Origin: Candidatus Anammoxibacter sp.
GTDB taxonomy: Bacteria > Planctomycetota > Brocadiia > Brocadiales > Anammoxibacteraceae
Reading direction: 5' to 3'
NCBI GenBank assembly: GCA_021777105.1
Contig: JAIQZQ010000115.1
Coordinates: 26,407-90,406, forward strand
Length of the DNA stretch: 64,000 bases
In this document: in pieces, positions 23,366 through 32,995 of the stretch
Layout: each line of letters begins with the position of its first letter
Position numbering within the stretch: position 1 is the stretch's first letter
Position numbers and translations under genes: made by a program
Notes under the pieces: model-generated
Told to the model about the DNA's origin: nothing
Database searches by the model: none
What the model saw: the letters and a program-made list of their open reading frames with translations, nothing else

Positions 23366-25794
23366 TATGTTCTCCTTTCAAAAGGCAAGTCTATTATAAA
23401 ACTAGCGCCCCGCTTCGGCTTGCTTATAACGCGGATATCGCCACCGAAGTCCTTAATTATCCCATAACAGACTGAAAGGCCGAGCCCGGTGCCCTTGCTG
23501 CCTTCCTTTGTTGTGAAAAACGGCTCAAATATATTCTCCATATTCTCCGGTGAAATGCCGGCTCCGTTGTCGCTGATTTTTATCCTAATTCCCGGATACG
23601 TTGATTCCGTGACAACCTCTACCATGCCTTGGTCGCCGGTTATGGCCGCTTCGGCGTTTTGAAGCAGGTTAAGGATTACCTGTTTTAGTTTATCCTCGAC
23701 AATTAATATTTTTGGAAGGCCCGGTTCATACTGCCTTTTTAATGTGATTTTGCGTTGCGACAGTTTTTTGTTCATTAACAGGACAACATCGTCAATTGTT
23801 TCGTGCAGGTTCACAAATTTTGGAACAGCGGTTGACGGTTTGTAAAAATCGCGCAGTTTTCTAACCAGCCCCGCCATTCTTTCGCACTCCTTAATTGCCA
23901 GGCATAAAAGGTCTCTATCCTCTTCGTCCAAAGGCGCGTCGTCGCGGATTTGTTCCAGTATATTTGTCATGCCGAACAGGGGGTTGTTAAATTCATGGGC
24001 GATTGATCCTGTAAGTTTGCCTAATGCCGATAATTTATCCGAGTGTATTAACTGTTCGTTGGATCTCTTTAAATCCTCTTCCGCTTTTTTGCGTTCGGTT
24101 ATGTCCTCCTTAACGGCCAGAAAGTGCGTTGTAACTCCGTTTCTATCTTTTAAAGGGGAGATCGTGGCTATCTCCCAGAAATGTTCCCCGTCTTTCTTCT
24201 TGTTGTGAAACTCGCCAATCCATGTGCCGCCGCCGGTAATTGTGTCCCAAAGTTGTTTATACATTTCGTCAGTGGTTTCGCCGGACTTTAATATGCGTGG
24301 ATTCTTGCCCAGCGTCTTGGACATTTCATATCCCGTAAGCTTGGTAAACTTAGGATTAACATACTCTATATCGCCTTTTGTGTCGGTGATTATAACCGCC
24401 GCCGGGCTTTGCACCACGGCCTGGGAGAGTTTTCGCAGCTCTTCCTGGGCTCTGTCACGCTCAATTATCCTGCCTACCTGCGTTCCTATATGCGACATTA
24501 CATCCAGCAGCCGTTTATAAGGGCGCTCTTCCTTGTCTGAAAAGAATTCCATTACGGCAGCCACTTCGTCGCCAATTAACACGGGAAATGCCAATCCTGT
24601 TTTAACTCCAATATCTTTGCCCATTTTAGCTCTTGGGAAATTCGAGTCTTTGTTCACGTCCATTATCCAGTCCGGCCGTCCGCTTGCCAAAACTCTTCCA
24701 GGCAAACCCTCGCCTGGGCTGAACTTTATATCCTTGCTGATATTTCTAAATATCTTAAACCTCTCTTCGTCTTTAATGTCCCATAAGCCGGACGAAACCA
24801 GGGCATTTGCCGCGTCTTTTGCAGGCTCCAGAATGTGGCCGATCGGCCATCCTGTAATTTTGCGCACGGTTTTAAGGCATATCATCATTGCTTCGTCCAG
24901 TGTCTTTGCCTCGTTTGCGGCTGTGGCGACTTGTTGAAGGGCCTGCACATAGAGATTTTCCTGCTTAAGCGCTATTTCCGTCTCTTTCCTCTCCGCGTTT
25001 TCTTTTAAAAGCCGTTCATTGGTCTCTGTTAGCTCAATGGTCTTTTCTCCTATTAAATCTTCGAGATGATCGCGATATCGAGCCATCTCATTTTCCGCCC
25101 GTTTTCTTGCCGCCGCTTCTTGCTCTAACTTAAGGTTTGTTTCGCTTAGCTTTTGATAATTCTTTATCCGCGTATGTTCAAAACGGCGAAAAGCCAAGGC
25201 TATAAGGAAAGAGGACAGCATGCCGGCAATTATCAAAACTATCTGGGTTTGCCTGAAACGCCGCAAATCATGATGCATAATCTGTTGAAGCCTGGTTTCA
25301 ACCAAATCGGCCTTGGTTATGAATTTGTCAAATTTAGCGTCATATTGCTGGTCTATAACGCTTCCGGGGCCTGAGGTTGAGACGGCGTTTAATCTCAGCC
25401 TGGTGATCTCTATAAACTCGTTAAGTTCATTATGCACAGCGTTAATTATGCGGCGCATCTCTATATCCTTTAGAGGGCGAAACTTGCCTTCCGCGTTTTC
25501 GCCTCCTTCAAGCATGGCATGCGTATACCAATCCGCCTCTTTTAGACGCTCCCACACAACTTCAATATTTTCATTGCTGTCTCCGCTAATTATCTCCTCA
25601 AACCACAAATGCGCTGTTGTCGCCTGCAGCTTGATCTCCATGGCGGCATCAACCAACGGCGCATATCTTGAACTCATCCTGTCTCCTTTGTAAAAGCTGT
25701 ACCCCAGCATACAGGCGACTGAGAATCCTATTGCCCCTATTACCAGATACATTTTCCAAAGGGAAAGTCCCGGCGGTTTAATGTTGGCAGTCAT
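23365..25794 (-). CDS. Membrane sensor histidine kinase (GAF-PAS-HisKA-HATPase)
   Basis: The 809-residue kinase has two membrane helices (about 14-31 and 184-202) framing a mostly helical periplasmic sensor. A coiled coil (about 215-285) follows, then GAF (285-450), PAS (455-570), HisKA with His600 in GSIAHEFNNPL, and an HATPase ending with GTGLGLSVCYGIIKDFGGD. It should phosphorylate itself at His600 and pass the phosphate to Asp54 of the overlapping regulator. The periplasmic part resembles a small-ligand four-helix sensor, with no named ligand. EFNNP rather than DLRNP places it in the NtrB-like group. Confidence 0.9.
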   Translation of the reverse strand: MTANIKPPGLSLWKMYLVIGAIGFSVACMLGYSFYKGDRMSSRYAPLVDAAMEIKLQATTAHLWFEEIISGDSNENIEVVWERLKEADWYTHAMLEGGENAEGKFRPLKDIEMRRIINAVHNELNEFIEITRLRLNAVSTSGPGSVIDQQYDAKFDKFITKADLVETRLQQIMHHDLRRFRQTQIVLIIAGMLSSFLIALAFRRFEHTRIKNYQKLSETNLKLEQEAAARKRAENEMARYRDHLEDLIGEKTIELTETNERLLKENAERKETEIALKQENLYVQALQQVATAANEAKTLDEAMMICLKTVRKITGWPIGHILEPAKDAANALVSSGLWDIKDEERFKIFRNISKDIKFSPGEGLPGRVLASGRPDWIMDVNKDSNFPRAKMGKDIGVKTGLAFPVLIGDEVAAVMEFFSDKEERPYKRLLDVMSHIGTQVGRIIERDRAQEELRKLSQAVVQSPAAVIITDTKGDIEYVNPKFTKLTGYEMSKTLGKNPRILKSGETTDEMYKQLWDTITGGGTWIGEFHNKKKDGEHFWEIATISPLKDRNGVTTHFLAVKEDITERKKAEEDLKRSNEQLIHSDKLSALGKLTGSIAHEFNNPLFGMTNILEQIRDDAPLDEEDRDLLCLAIKECERMAGLVRKLRDFYKPSTAVPKFVNLHETIDDVVLLMNKKLSQRKITLKRQYEPGLPKILIVEDKLKQVILNLLQNAEAAITGDQGMVEVVTESTYPGIRIKISDNGAGISPENMENIFEPFFTTKEGSKGTGLGLSVCYGIIKDFGGDIRVISKPKRGASFIIDLPFERRT

Positions 25795-26226
25795 AATGTT
25801 TCCTTGTATTGCAGAACTGATTGAAATGTTTTTTTACTCAATTAGAGAGTATGTAATAACATAATGACGGCAAAATCACAAGCGCATATTACTTTGGTAT
25901 TTTTGCGGGAAAAACGAACATGGTTTACGATATTATTGATTAGCGATAACTGCAACAGGTTGATCAGTTTCCGTTTTGTAATTATTACAAAAATGCGTCC
26001 CGATTTTACAACATTTATGCTAAAATGGCAGTTGTTAACATGTTGTAATTAAGACCTTTATATTCAATTATTTATATTACAGGCCCTGGAAACCCAACAA
26101 TATTGTGTAAACTTTAAGTTGAGGCCATTACTGATATAATCTGTCAGACTGATTGCCATAAAACGGCGCTGTTTTTGCTTTTTAATTCTATTTATTATAA
26201 ATCGAGAACTATTTTGAGCGAAAAAA
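25795..26226. other. Intergenic region, no gene seen
   Basis: AT-rich gap between the divergent kinase and the C13-like gene. It contains ACATGTTGTAATTA and similar words, and TGATATAATCTG near 26129, which may be a weak -10 region. Nothing coding is supported. Confidence 0.4.
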
Positions 26227-28794
26227 ATGAAAATATTACTTAAACAAATGGGCTGCCGCTATTTTAAGCATTTAACCTTTATCTCTATAATTTCAGCTTT
26301 TGTTTTTTGCCAATTAACAGTCAAGGCCGCCGGCAAAATAGACGGCAATGCCGCTATAGCAAATGTTAATGCAACTGCGGAAGTAGTAGCAATCGCTATT
26401 GAAGCGTCGGCGTCTGTCGTAAGCATTGACGAGTCTGTAAACATATCCGGCTCTGTTGTTTTATCCCCTAACAGCCGCTTTGCCCGCGGAAATTTGTTGC
26501 GTAATAAGGTAAAACTTATAAGCATAAATTCAAACGGGGAGTATGGCGAAATAATTGAGACAGGGCTTGTTCTAAAAAACAGAACAATCAGATATGAATT
26601 TAAAGATGTAAGGATGGATGTTTTGGGGGTATGGAGATTTCAGGCAAGTATTGAGGCCGGCTCCATTTCGTCGTCCGAATTGATTAGCGTAGAAGTAAAG
26701 GGATCGCAAAGGAAGGCTGCCGGCTATGCCGTTATTGTTGAAGGCAGGGCAAAAGGCGACTCCGGCATTGAGTCGCACAACCTTACAACCATGGGTATAT
26801 ACAACCTGCTGTTAAACCGCGGATTTTTAGATGATGATATTTACAATTTTAATTTTGACGCATCTCAAGCCGGCGTGGATGAGGAGCCGGCCAGAGCTAA
26901 TGTTTTAGACATAATCACAAATTGGGCGGGCGACAAAATGAACGACGTTCCCGCTCCATTGTATTTAATATTTGTCGGACATGGTGAAAGGGGCGAGTTT
27001 CTTATATTTCCTGATGAAATTGAGGCTGATGATCTTGTGAATGCGTTACAGGGCCTTGAAGCCAGTTTAACCGGCGAAGCCGGTAATCAACCTATTGTAA
27101 CCGTTATAGGCGCAAACCACTCGGGTAGTTTTATTCCGGCTCTTTCAAAATCAGGCTCCAACAGAGTTGTTATAACAAGCTGCGACAGCAATGAAATTGC
27201 GTATAAAGGCGGTTTGGCTATTGGGGACGCAATACGGCACGGCGATTATTTTGTGTTTGATTTGTTTAATCAGGCAGCAAAAGGGCACAGTTTGAAAAGA
27301 GCGTATGAAATAGCTACGCACAATATTTCAGAATACACTGAAAATGAGATCGGCAACGGCATGATAGGCGCCGACGCAGGCAACGGGCAATATTTCGATA
27401 AATCGGGGCAACACCCTTTGTTGGATGATAATGGTGACGGGGTCGGAAGTTTCGGCGAGCTTTCATCTTTTGGCGGCAAGGATGGGAACGTTGCGTTTGG
27501 CGTTTTTTTGGGAATTGACGCGGGCGTAGGGTTTTTAGAAATAGAAGATGTTACGCAAACTATTGTGGTTGAGCCGGGTGAATCCGGCCCGCAACTGTTT
27601 GTCGATGTTAACAACTCATCTTTTGTAAGCGATGTATGGGTGGAAATAGCGTCGCCGGGCCACATTTTAACAACTGAAAATAAAAACACAACGGAACAAC
27701 AAACAATTGAGCTGCCTGTTTTTCGTTTTAATGATTTTGACGCTGAAAACAGTAGGTACATATGGAATGATTTTAGCGAAAACAGCGGTTTTGATGATTT
27801 TACAAGAATAGGCGAATATGAAGTGTTTTATTTTGCCAAGGATAAAAATGGATTAATTGCGTCATTTAAAGAGTCTGATGTGTACAAGAATGAGGAGTTT
27901 AACAAACCTCCATCCAGCTTCAGCCCTGTTTCGCCTAAAAACGGCGCGCAGACCGCCGTGGCGCTTGTATTTGATTGGGAAGACAGCATTGATCCGGACA
28001 TTGATCCTCTTGAAAATGAAAAAGGGGAAGAGGAAAATGTGTCATACACGTTGACGCTTTCATTGGACAAATCATTTAATGACATCTTTTTTCAGAGAAA
28101 AAAGTTGAAATCAAGCTTTGCCGTTGTTGATCGGGAGGCGAATTTACGAGACAAAACTACATATTTTTGGACTGTAACGGCATTTGACGTGGCAGGAGGA
28201 ACAACGCAAATGAGCGGCAACTCCGCGGCTTTTACGCTTAATGAACAGGCGGAGCCGATAAGTTTTACGTCAAGTCTTTCAAACGGTTTTCCCGGTTTTA
28301 TAAAAGGAGTTATCTTTGACAATGATACGGCCTCGGGCATTGCCGGGGCGACAATTGCCGTAAATAATCAAACCGTTTCAATTGAGACGACAAAAAACGG
28401 GTCCTACTTCATTGAATTGCCGTCCGGCCAATATTCCGTTTCGTATAGCGCAGGCGGTTATGAGTCCAAAAACGGCGCTGTCGCGGTTAATTCTATTTCC
28501 ACTACTTTAATGAATATAGGCCTAAGCCGGGTTAATAATATAGCCGCTATTTTTGGGCGTATTGATGACAATGAGACGCTTGAGCCGATTGGGGCGGCTA
28601 AAATAACTCTGGCGAACAAAACAACCAGAATGTCAACCAGCTCAGACGATGAAGGCAGGTTTGAGTTTAATCAACTTAAAGCCGGAACATATATGATTAC
28701 CGCCTTGAAACCCGGGTACAAAAAGGCATCCAGATCAATTAATCTTGGCGCGGAAGATAGCATGGAGTTAAATTTAAGTCTGCAAAAAAGGTAG
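26227..28794 (+). CDS. Secreted C13 (legumain-fold) protein with catalytic Cys replaced
   Basis: The 855-residue protein has a signal-like hydrophobic N-terminus (about 15-33), an unassigned beta region, then a peptidase C13-like domain (about 165-390). The catalytic His is present in FVGHGERGEF (His252). At the place of the family's cysteine (usually D-A-C-x-S-G-S) the protein reads GANHSGSF, so residue 297 is Asn. The enzyme is probably inactive or altered. Ig-like regions follow, and two carboxypeptidase-regulatory-like beta sandwiches close the protein (about 695-770 and 775-853). It is probably exported and surface- or matrix-associated. Family placement is from fold motifs. Confidence 0.8.
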   Translation: MKILLKQMGCRYFKHLTFISIISAFVFCQLTVKAAGKIDGNAAIANVNATAEVVAIAIEASASVVSIDESVNISGSVVLSPNSRFARGNLLRNKVKLISINSNGEYGEIIETGLVLKNRTIRYEFKDVRMDVLGVWRFQASIEAGSISSSELISVEVKGSQRKAAGYAVIVEGRAKGDSGIESHNLTTMGIYNLLLNRGFLDDDIYNFNFDASQAGVDEEPARANVLDIITNWAGDKMNDVPAPLYLIFVGHGERGEFLIFPDEIEADDLVNALQGLEASLTGEAGNQPIVTVIGANHSGSFIPALSKSGSNRVVITSCDSNEIAYKGGLAIGDAIRHGDYFVFDLFNQAAKGHSLKRAYEIATHNISEYTENEIGNGMIGADAGNGQYFDKSGQHPLLDDNGDGVGSFGELSSFGGKDGNVAFGVFLGIDAGVGFLEIEDVTQTIVVEPGESGPQLFVDVNNSSFVSDVWVEIASPGHILTTENKNTTEQQTIELPVFRFNDFDAENSRYIWNDFSENSGFDDFTRIGEYEVFYFAKDKNGLIASFKESDVYKNEEFNKPPSSFSPVSPKNGAQTAVALVFDWEDSIDPDIDPLENEKGEEENVSYTLTLSLDKSFNDIFFQRKKLKSSFAVVDREANLRDKTTYFWTVTAFDVAGGTTQMSGNSAAFTLNEQAEPISFTSSLSNGFPGFIKGVIFDNDTASGIAGATIAVNNQTVSIETTKNGSYFIELPSGQYSVSYSAGGYESKNGAVAVNSISTTLMNIGLSRVNNIAAIFGRIDDNETLEPIGAAKITLANKTTRMSTSSDDEGRFEFNQLKAGTYMITALKPGYKKASRSINLGAEDSMELNLSLQKR

Positions 28795-28982
28795 CATACG
28801 GTTTTTACGCTCAATATTTTTCAAAAATACCGTATGTTAACTATTGCTTTATTAATCAAAAAAGTTTAGCATACAACGCTTGTGAACCATAGAAGGCTTG
28901 GAATTGCAGGTCAAAAATTGTTTGCGGGCTTTATTTTTGCCGCTAACTTTAAATATAAACTTTCAATAAACGAGAAGAAATT

Positions 28983-29906
28983 ATGAAACAGAAACCATTT
29001 ATAAAATCAATGAAAGTCGTGCCTATTGCGATAGGCGGAATCCTTATTATTAGTTTTATTTTTCTTACATTCTTTTTGGGCCACTCCATAAAATTAGGGG
29101 TTGAACGTTTTGGGCCAATGATAACAAAGACCTCGGTTACGCTTGAGGGCGCGGAGCTGTCGTTGTTTACAGGGAACGGCCAGATAACAGGGCTGGTTAT
29201 AGGCAATCCTGAAGGGTTTAAAACCCCGTATGCGATGTCTATGGGCAAGGTTCGGCTTGAGGTGGATACAAGATCGCTTTTTTCAAACAGCATAGTGATA
29301 AGGCAAGTGCTGATTGAAGGGCCCGAGATCACTTTTGAAGCGTCTGAGAACGGCAGTAACATAAAGGCTCTTCAAAGGAATATTGAAGGCGATCCTGAAA
29401 AGAAAAAAGATGATGATACCGCGAAGGCGGCTGCGAAGGCTGCAGCTGAAAAAGAGGCGAAGGAAGAGAAGGCTAAATCAAAAACAGATAAATCGGAAAA
29501 AAAATCACGCAAAAAGATATTGATTAGAAATCTTGTTATCAGAGACGGCAAAATAAACATCAGCGGCAAAAGAATGAACGGCAAAACCCTTACCATACCG
29601 TTGCCTGCTATTGTGCGCGAAGATTTAGGGAAAAAATTTAATGAAAAGATGTCTAAGGGTGTTGGGGTAAAAGAAAAAAAGAGGGAGAAGTTGAGGGAAA
29701 GGATGAGAAAACAACGCGCCAGGGGGCTCCGTCCAGATGAATTGGCCTCAAGCTTATTTGACATTATATCTGAAGGAGCAGTTTCCGCAGTTTCGTCATC
29801 AGGCGCCTTGAGGGTTCAGAATAAACCCGTTGAGAAACTGAAAACATCGGTTGAAGAGGGTAAAACCAAGGCGATTGATAAGTTAAAGGCGTTAATGGGC
29901 AATTAA
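28983..29906 (+). CDS. AsmA-like inner-membrane anchored protein
   Basis: The 307-residue protein has one N-terminal membrane helix (about 15-36, IAIGGILIISFIFLTFFLG) and then LGVERFGPMITKTSVTLEGA, the AsmA/DUF748 type beginning. VRLEVDTRSLFSNSIVIRQV and EGPEITFEASENGSNIKAL fit repeats of the AsmA fold. A long Lys/Glu/Ala-rich charged stretch interrupts it (about 140-180). AsmA-like proteins bridge or tether in the periplasm and affect outer-membrane lipid transport. This copy is short, so a minimal or truncated family member is likely. GAGAAG precedes the ATG. Confidence 0.75.
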   Translation: MKQKPFIKSMKVVPIAIGGILIISFIFLTFFLGHSIKLGVERFGPMITKTSVTLEGAELSLFTGNGQITGLVIGNPEGFKTPYAMSMGKVRLEVDTRSLFSNSIVIRQVLIEGPEITFEASENGSNIKALQRNIEGDPEKKKDDDTAKAAAKAAAEKEAKEEKAKSKTDKSEKKSRKKILIRNLVIRDGKINISGKRMNGKTLTIPLPAIVREDLGKKFNEKMSKGVGVKEKKREKLRERMRKQRARGLRPDELASSLFDIISEGAVSAVSSSGALRVQNKPVEKLKTSVEEGKTKAIDKLKALMGN

Positions 29907-29950
29907 CTCCTTCATTCAGATATTGATATTGGTTCAGCAGAGAAATAGCC

Positions 29951-30862
29951 ATGGTTGATGATCAAAAAGATAACACGCGTGTCCTTATAGTTGACGACAA
30001 TGAAAAAAACCTGAAAATACTTAGCGTTATATTGCGAAAAACAAGCTATCAGGTAAGCGAAGCCCGAGACGGTTTGCAAGCCATTGAAATTGCGAACAAG
30101 ATAGTTCCGGATATCATCCTGCTGGATGTTATGATGCCTGAACTGAATGGGTATGAAACATGCGAACGAATAAAAGCCGACGCAAGAACAAAAGACGCGC
30201 CTATAATATTTATATCAGCGAATATTGCCACTGAAGATGTGTTGAAGGGGTTTGAGGCCGGAGGGGCCGACTATGTGACCAAACCTTTTAATTCCGCGAT
30301 ACTTTTGGCAAAAATCAAAACCCATCTGGAATTGGCGCAAAAAACCAAACAGCTCCAAACCCTTGCTGAAAAAGACGGCCTTACACAACTTGCAAACCGC
30401 AGGAAATTTGATGAATTTATAGCTGAGGAGTGGCGTCGATGCCTTCGCGATAACGCGCCGATTGCCGCGATAATGATTGATATAGACCACTTTAAGCTTT
30501 ACAACGACACTTACGGCCACCAACAGGGAGACGCTGCGTTAAAAAAAGTCGCCGGCGTTATTGGAGAAGTTTGCCGACGGCCGGGCGATCTGGCCGCGCG
30601 TTACGGCGGCGAAGAGTTTGCCGCTATTTTAAGCGGCACGGATATTGAGACCGCCTCCAACATTGCCGAGAAAATCTGCAGAATAACCGAACAGCTTTGC
30701 ATACCTCATAAAACCTCAAAGGTAAAAGACACCGTCACCATTAGCGTCGGCGTGGCCGCGACTGTGCCGAACAATGAATCGCAACCCGAACAATTAATCA
30801 AAATGGCCGACAAACAACTCTACGAAGCCAAAACCACGGGCCGCAATCAGGTCAAATCTTAG
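29951..30862 (+). CDS. Response-regulator diguanylate cyclase (REC-GGDEF), PleD-like
   Basis: The 303 residues hold a receiver domain with phospho-acceptor Asp59 (LLDVMMPELNG) and a GGDEF domain with the active-site GGEEF at 219-223. It should join two GTPs into c-di-GMP, activated by phosphorylation. The inhibitory I-site RPGD (210-213) lies five residues before GGEEF, so product inhibition is likely. No cognate kinase adjoins it. It could feed c-di-GMP to the secretion/pilus system; the link is not shown here. Confidence 0.93.
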   Translation: MVDDQKDNTRVLIVDDNEKNLKILSVILRKTSYQVSEARDGLQAIEIANKIVPDIILLDVMMPELNGYETCERIKADARTKDAPIIFISANIATEDVLKGFEAGGADYVTKPFNSAILLAKIKTHLELAQKTKQLQTLAEKDGLTQLANRRKFDEFIAEEWRRCLRDNAPIAAIMIDIDHFKLYNDTYGHQQGDAALKKVAGVIGEVCRRPGDLAARYGGEEFAAILSGTDIETASNIAEKICRITEQLCIPHKTSKVKDTVTISVGVAATVPNNESQPEQLIKMADKQLYEAKTTGRNQVKS

Positions 30863-30947
30863 AAAATCGTAGTGAGTAACTACTGATTTGGCCGCCCTTT
30901 TAAACACTCAGATAATTATACTTTACGATTTTAACGGGAACTAAAAC

Positions 30948-31994
30948 ATGCTGATACTAGGCATTGAATCAACATGCGACGAGACTGCGGCGTCTGTTGT
31001 TAAGGACGGAAACGAAGTCCTGTCAAACATAGTTGCTTCGCAGGAAAAATTGCACCTTGAGTTCGGCGGCGTTGTGCCGGAGATTGCGTGCAGGGCGCAT
31101 CTGGACGCGATTACCATTGTTATAGACAAAGCCGTTTCCGGCGCGAATATTGAGCTTAAAGATTTAGACGCTATAGCGGTGGCAAACACGCCTGGTCTGG
31201 TCGGCGCCTTGCTTATCGGCGTAACAGCGGCCAAAAGCATGGCGTGGGCGTTAAACATCCCGCTAATTGCGGTAAACCACCTTTACGCGCACCTATATTC
31301 AGTAAACCTTTCGCAAAAGCGTGTTCAATATCCGCTTATTGGACTTTTGGCTTCAGGCGGGCATACCAGCCTGTTTCTGGCTGAAAACGTCACTGACTAT
31401 AAATATCTGGGCGGCACTCTGGACGATGCGGCGGGCGAGGCGTTTGATAAAGTGTCGAAAATATTGGGGCTGGGTTATCCCGGCGGGCCTGAGATCGACA
31501 AGGCGTCAAAAAGCGGCTTTAGAGATGCCGTGAAGTTTCCGCGTTCATACCTTAAAAAGGATTCGCTTGATTTCAGTTTTAGCGGATTAAAAACAGCGGT
31601 TTTGTACCACTATTACGGCAAACCCGGATTCAAAAACAGCGTGGATAGAGAAACAAAGGCATGCGCGTCTCCTCATTCGATTGGCGACATAGCCGCCAGT
31701 TTTCAGGAGGCGGTCGTGGAGGTGTTGGTAAACAAGACCATGTTGGCCTTTCAGAAACAGAAGCGTATTTCAAGCCCAGCCGGCATTGCCGTTGGCGGCG
31801 GAGTTACAAGAAACGCTAGGTTAAGGGAGAAGTTTGAAGAGGCCGCAAATGATATGGACATTCCCGTGCATTACCCTGAACCGGAACATTGCACGGACAA
31901 CGCCGCAATGATAGCCGGGCTGGCCTTTCACAATTTCAAAAAAGGAGACGCCGCAGGCCTGGCGCTGGAAGCCTTTCCCAACTATAGGCGGTAA
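30948..31994 (+). CDS. tsaD: tRNA N6-threonylcarbamoyladenosine synthase subunit TsaD
   Basis: TsaD transfers threonylcarbamoyl from TsaC product to A37 of tRNAs reading ANN codons. The 348 residues show LGIESTCDETAASVV at the start, the iron-binding HxxxH as H111-LYA-H115, then LLASGGHTSLFL, the GEAFDK loop, DFSFSGLKTAV and AVGGGVTRN. The C-terminal CTDNAAMIAGLAF is typical. GGGAAC precedes the ATG. Partners TsaB, TsaC and TsaE are not in the window. Confidence 0.97.
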   Translation: MLILGIESTCDETAASVVKDGNEVLSNIVASQEKLHLEFGGVVPEIACRAHLDAITIVIDKAVSGANIELKDLDAIAVANTPGLVGALLIGVTAAKSMAWALNIPLIAVNHLYAHLYSVNLSQKRVQYPLIGLLASGGHTSLFLAENVTDYKYLGGTLDDAAGEAFDKVSKILGLGYPGGPEIDKASKSGFRDAVKFPRSYLKKDSLDFSFSGLKTAVLYHYYGKPGFKNSVDRETKACASPHSIGDIAASFQEAVVEVLVNKTMLAFQKQKRISSPAGIAVGGGVTRNARLREKFEEAANDMDIPVHYPEPEHCTDNAAMIAGLAFHNFKKGDAAGLALEAFPNYRR

Positions 31995-32156
31995 TGCGCA
32001 AAGGTTATATAAAATCATGTTGATTTGCTCGTAAAGGTGTTGCCGCTCTTGTTTTTGTCATTTTAGCCCCAGTTTGATATAATAAATTCAGGTTTCAATA
32101 CTTTGTCAAAATAGAGAGTTTTGATGGTTTGGAAAGGGAATTTAGCGTGAAGAAAA

Positions 32157-32318
32157 ATGAAAACGGCAAAGGAAATGGCGGAGATCAAGTATTTGCTTGA
32201 GAATTCTAAAAAGGAAATAAATCAGGATCTTGAAGTGTTTAAACAGGATGTAAGAAGGAAAGTGCAAACAAGGCCTGACGTTGCGAGTGTAATTTTAAGA
32301 AAATGGCTTCGCCGGTGA
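32157..32318 (+). CDS. Small hypothetical protein, 53 residues
   Basis: An ATG frame reads MKTAKEMAEIKYLLENSKKE, then INQDLEVFKQDVRRKV and DVASVILRKWLRR. It is charged and helical, and its end (VASVILRKWL) recalls the C-terminal segments of flagellar or pilus ring proteins, which is not enough for a claim. The ribosome site is weak (GGGAA, about 20 bp upstream). It follows tsaD by 160 bp and could be a real small gene. Confidence 0.35.
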   Translation: MKTAKEMAEIKYLLENSKKEINQDLEVFKQDVRRKVQTRPDVASVILRKWLRR

Positions 32319-32358
32319 GCCTTGCGTTCTGGAAAGCCCGGTTTTTAGCTGTAAACCG

Positions 32359-32772
32359 TTATTTGCCGTCCCATGCGTTGACTGTCTTTTTTATGTATTC
32401 AAGAATATTGCTGAATACGCCGTTGTCTCCGATTTTAAACTGCTTGTCCAAAAATATGATTGACTCGCCCTGAATTCCAACGTCAAATTCTATTGCCAAC
32501 GATCTCTGAGTTTCCGTATATTTGCAATTGTCGTCAATCTCATGCAGAGTGTAACGAAAGTCTATAGACACTGCAAACTTAAACGCGCCTGATCTGTTAT
32601 TGTATTCCGGTTCTTCAGGATGTTCAATTACGGCTTCGCCGCATTCCAGATATGCGGCCAGGCCGTCCTTAAAGCGTTTCATATTGGCCTTTGCATGATA
32701 ACAGGCAAAGTCGTGTTCGTTTTTTCTTTTGCCGCACAGCCGCGCAATCTCGTCATATTTTGTGTTTGCCAA
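32359..32772 (-). CDS. Hypothetical protein
   Basis: The 137-residue protein starts at a TTG behind AAAGGG (MANTKYDEIARLCGKRKNE). It has a mix of charged helices and a beta-like section (FKFAVSIDFRYTLHEIDDNC), no membrane helix and no signal peptide. The family is not recognised. It lies alone between convergent tsaD and divergent uvrB. Confidence 0.55.
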   Translation of the reverse strand: MANTKYDEIARLCGKRKNEHDFACYHAKANMKRFKDGLAAYLECGEAVIEHPEEPEYNNRSGAFKFAVSIDFRYTLHEIDDNCKYTETQRSLAIEFDVGIQGESIIFLDKQFKIGDNGVFSNILEYIKKTVNAWDGK

Positions 32773-32995
32773 TGCTAAACCCTTTCATTATTATGGAACC
32801 GCAATATTATAAATTGGCCTTTAAATGATTGATTAAAGCGCTATTTGTAAAAATATCAACTTTTTTTTGTAAAAAAAGATGTTATTTGTTAGTTGCTGCT
32901 AATAAATAATCTAATTATTGCCGCCTGAATTTGGTATAATTTTCTCTTTTTCTAAGAATCCCTAAATCAAAAACAATATCCGCGCGCAAATAGAT

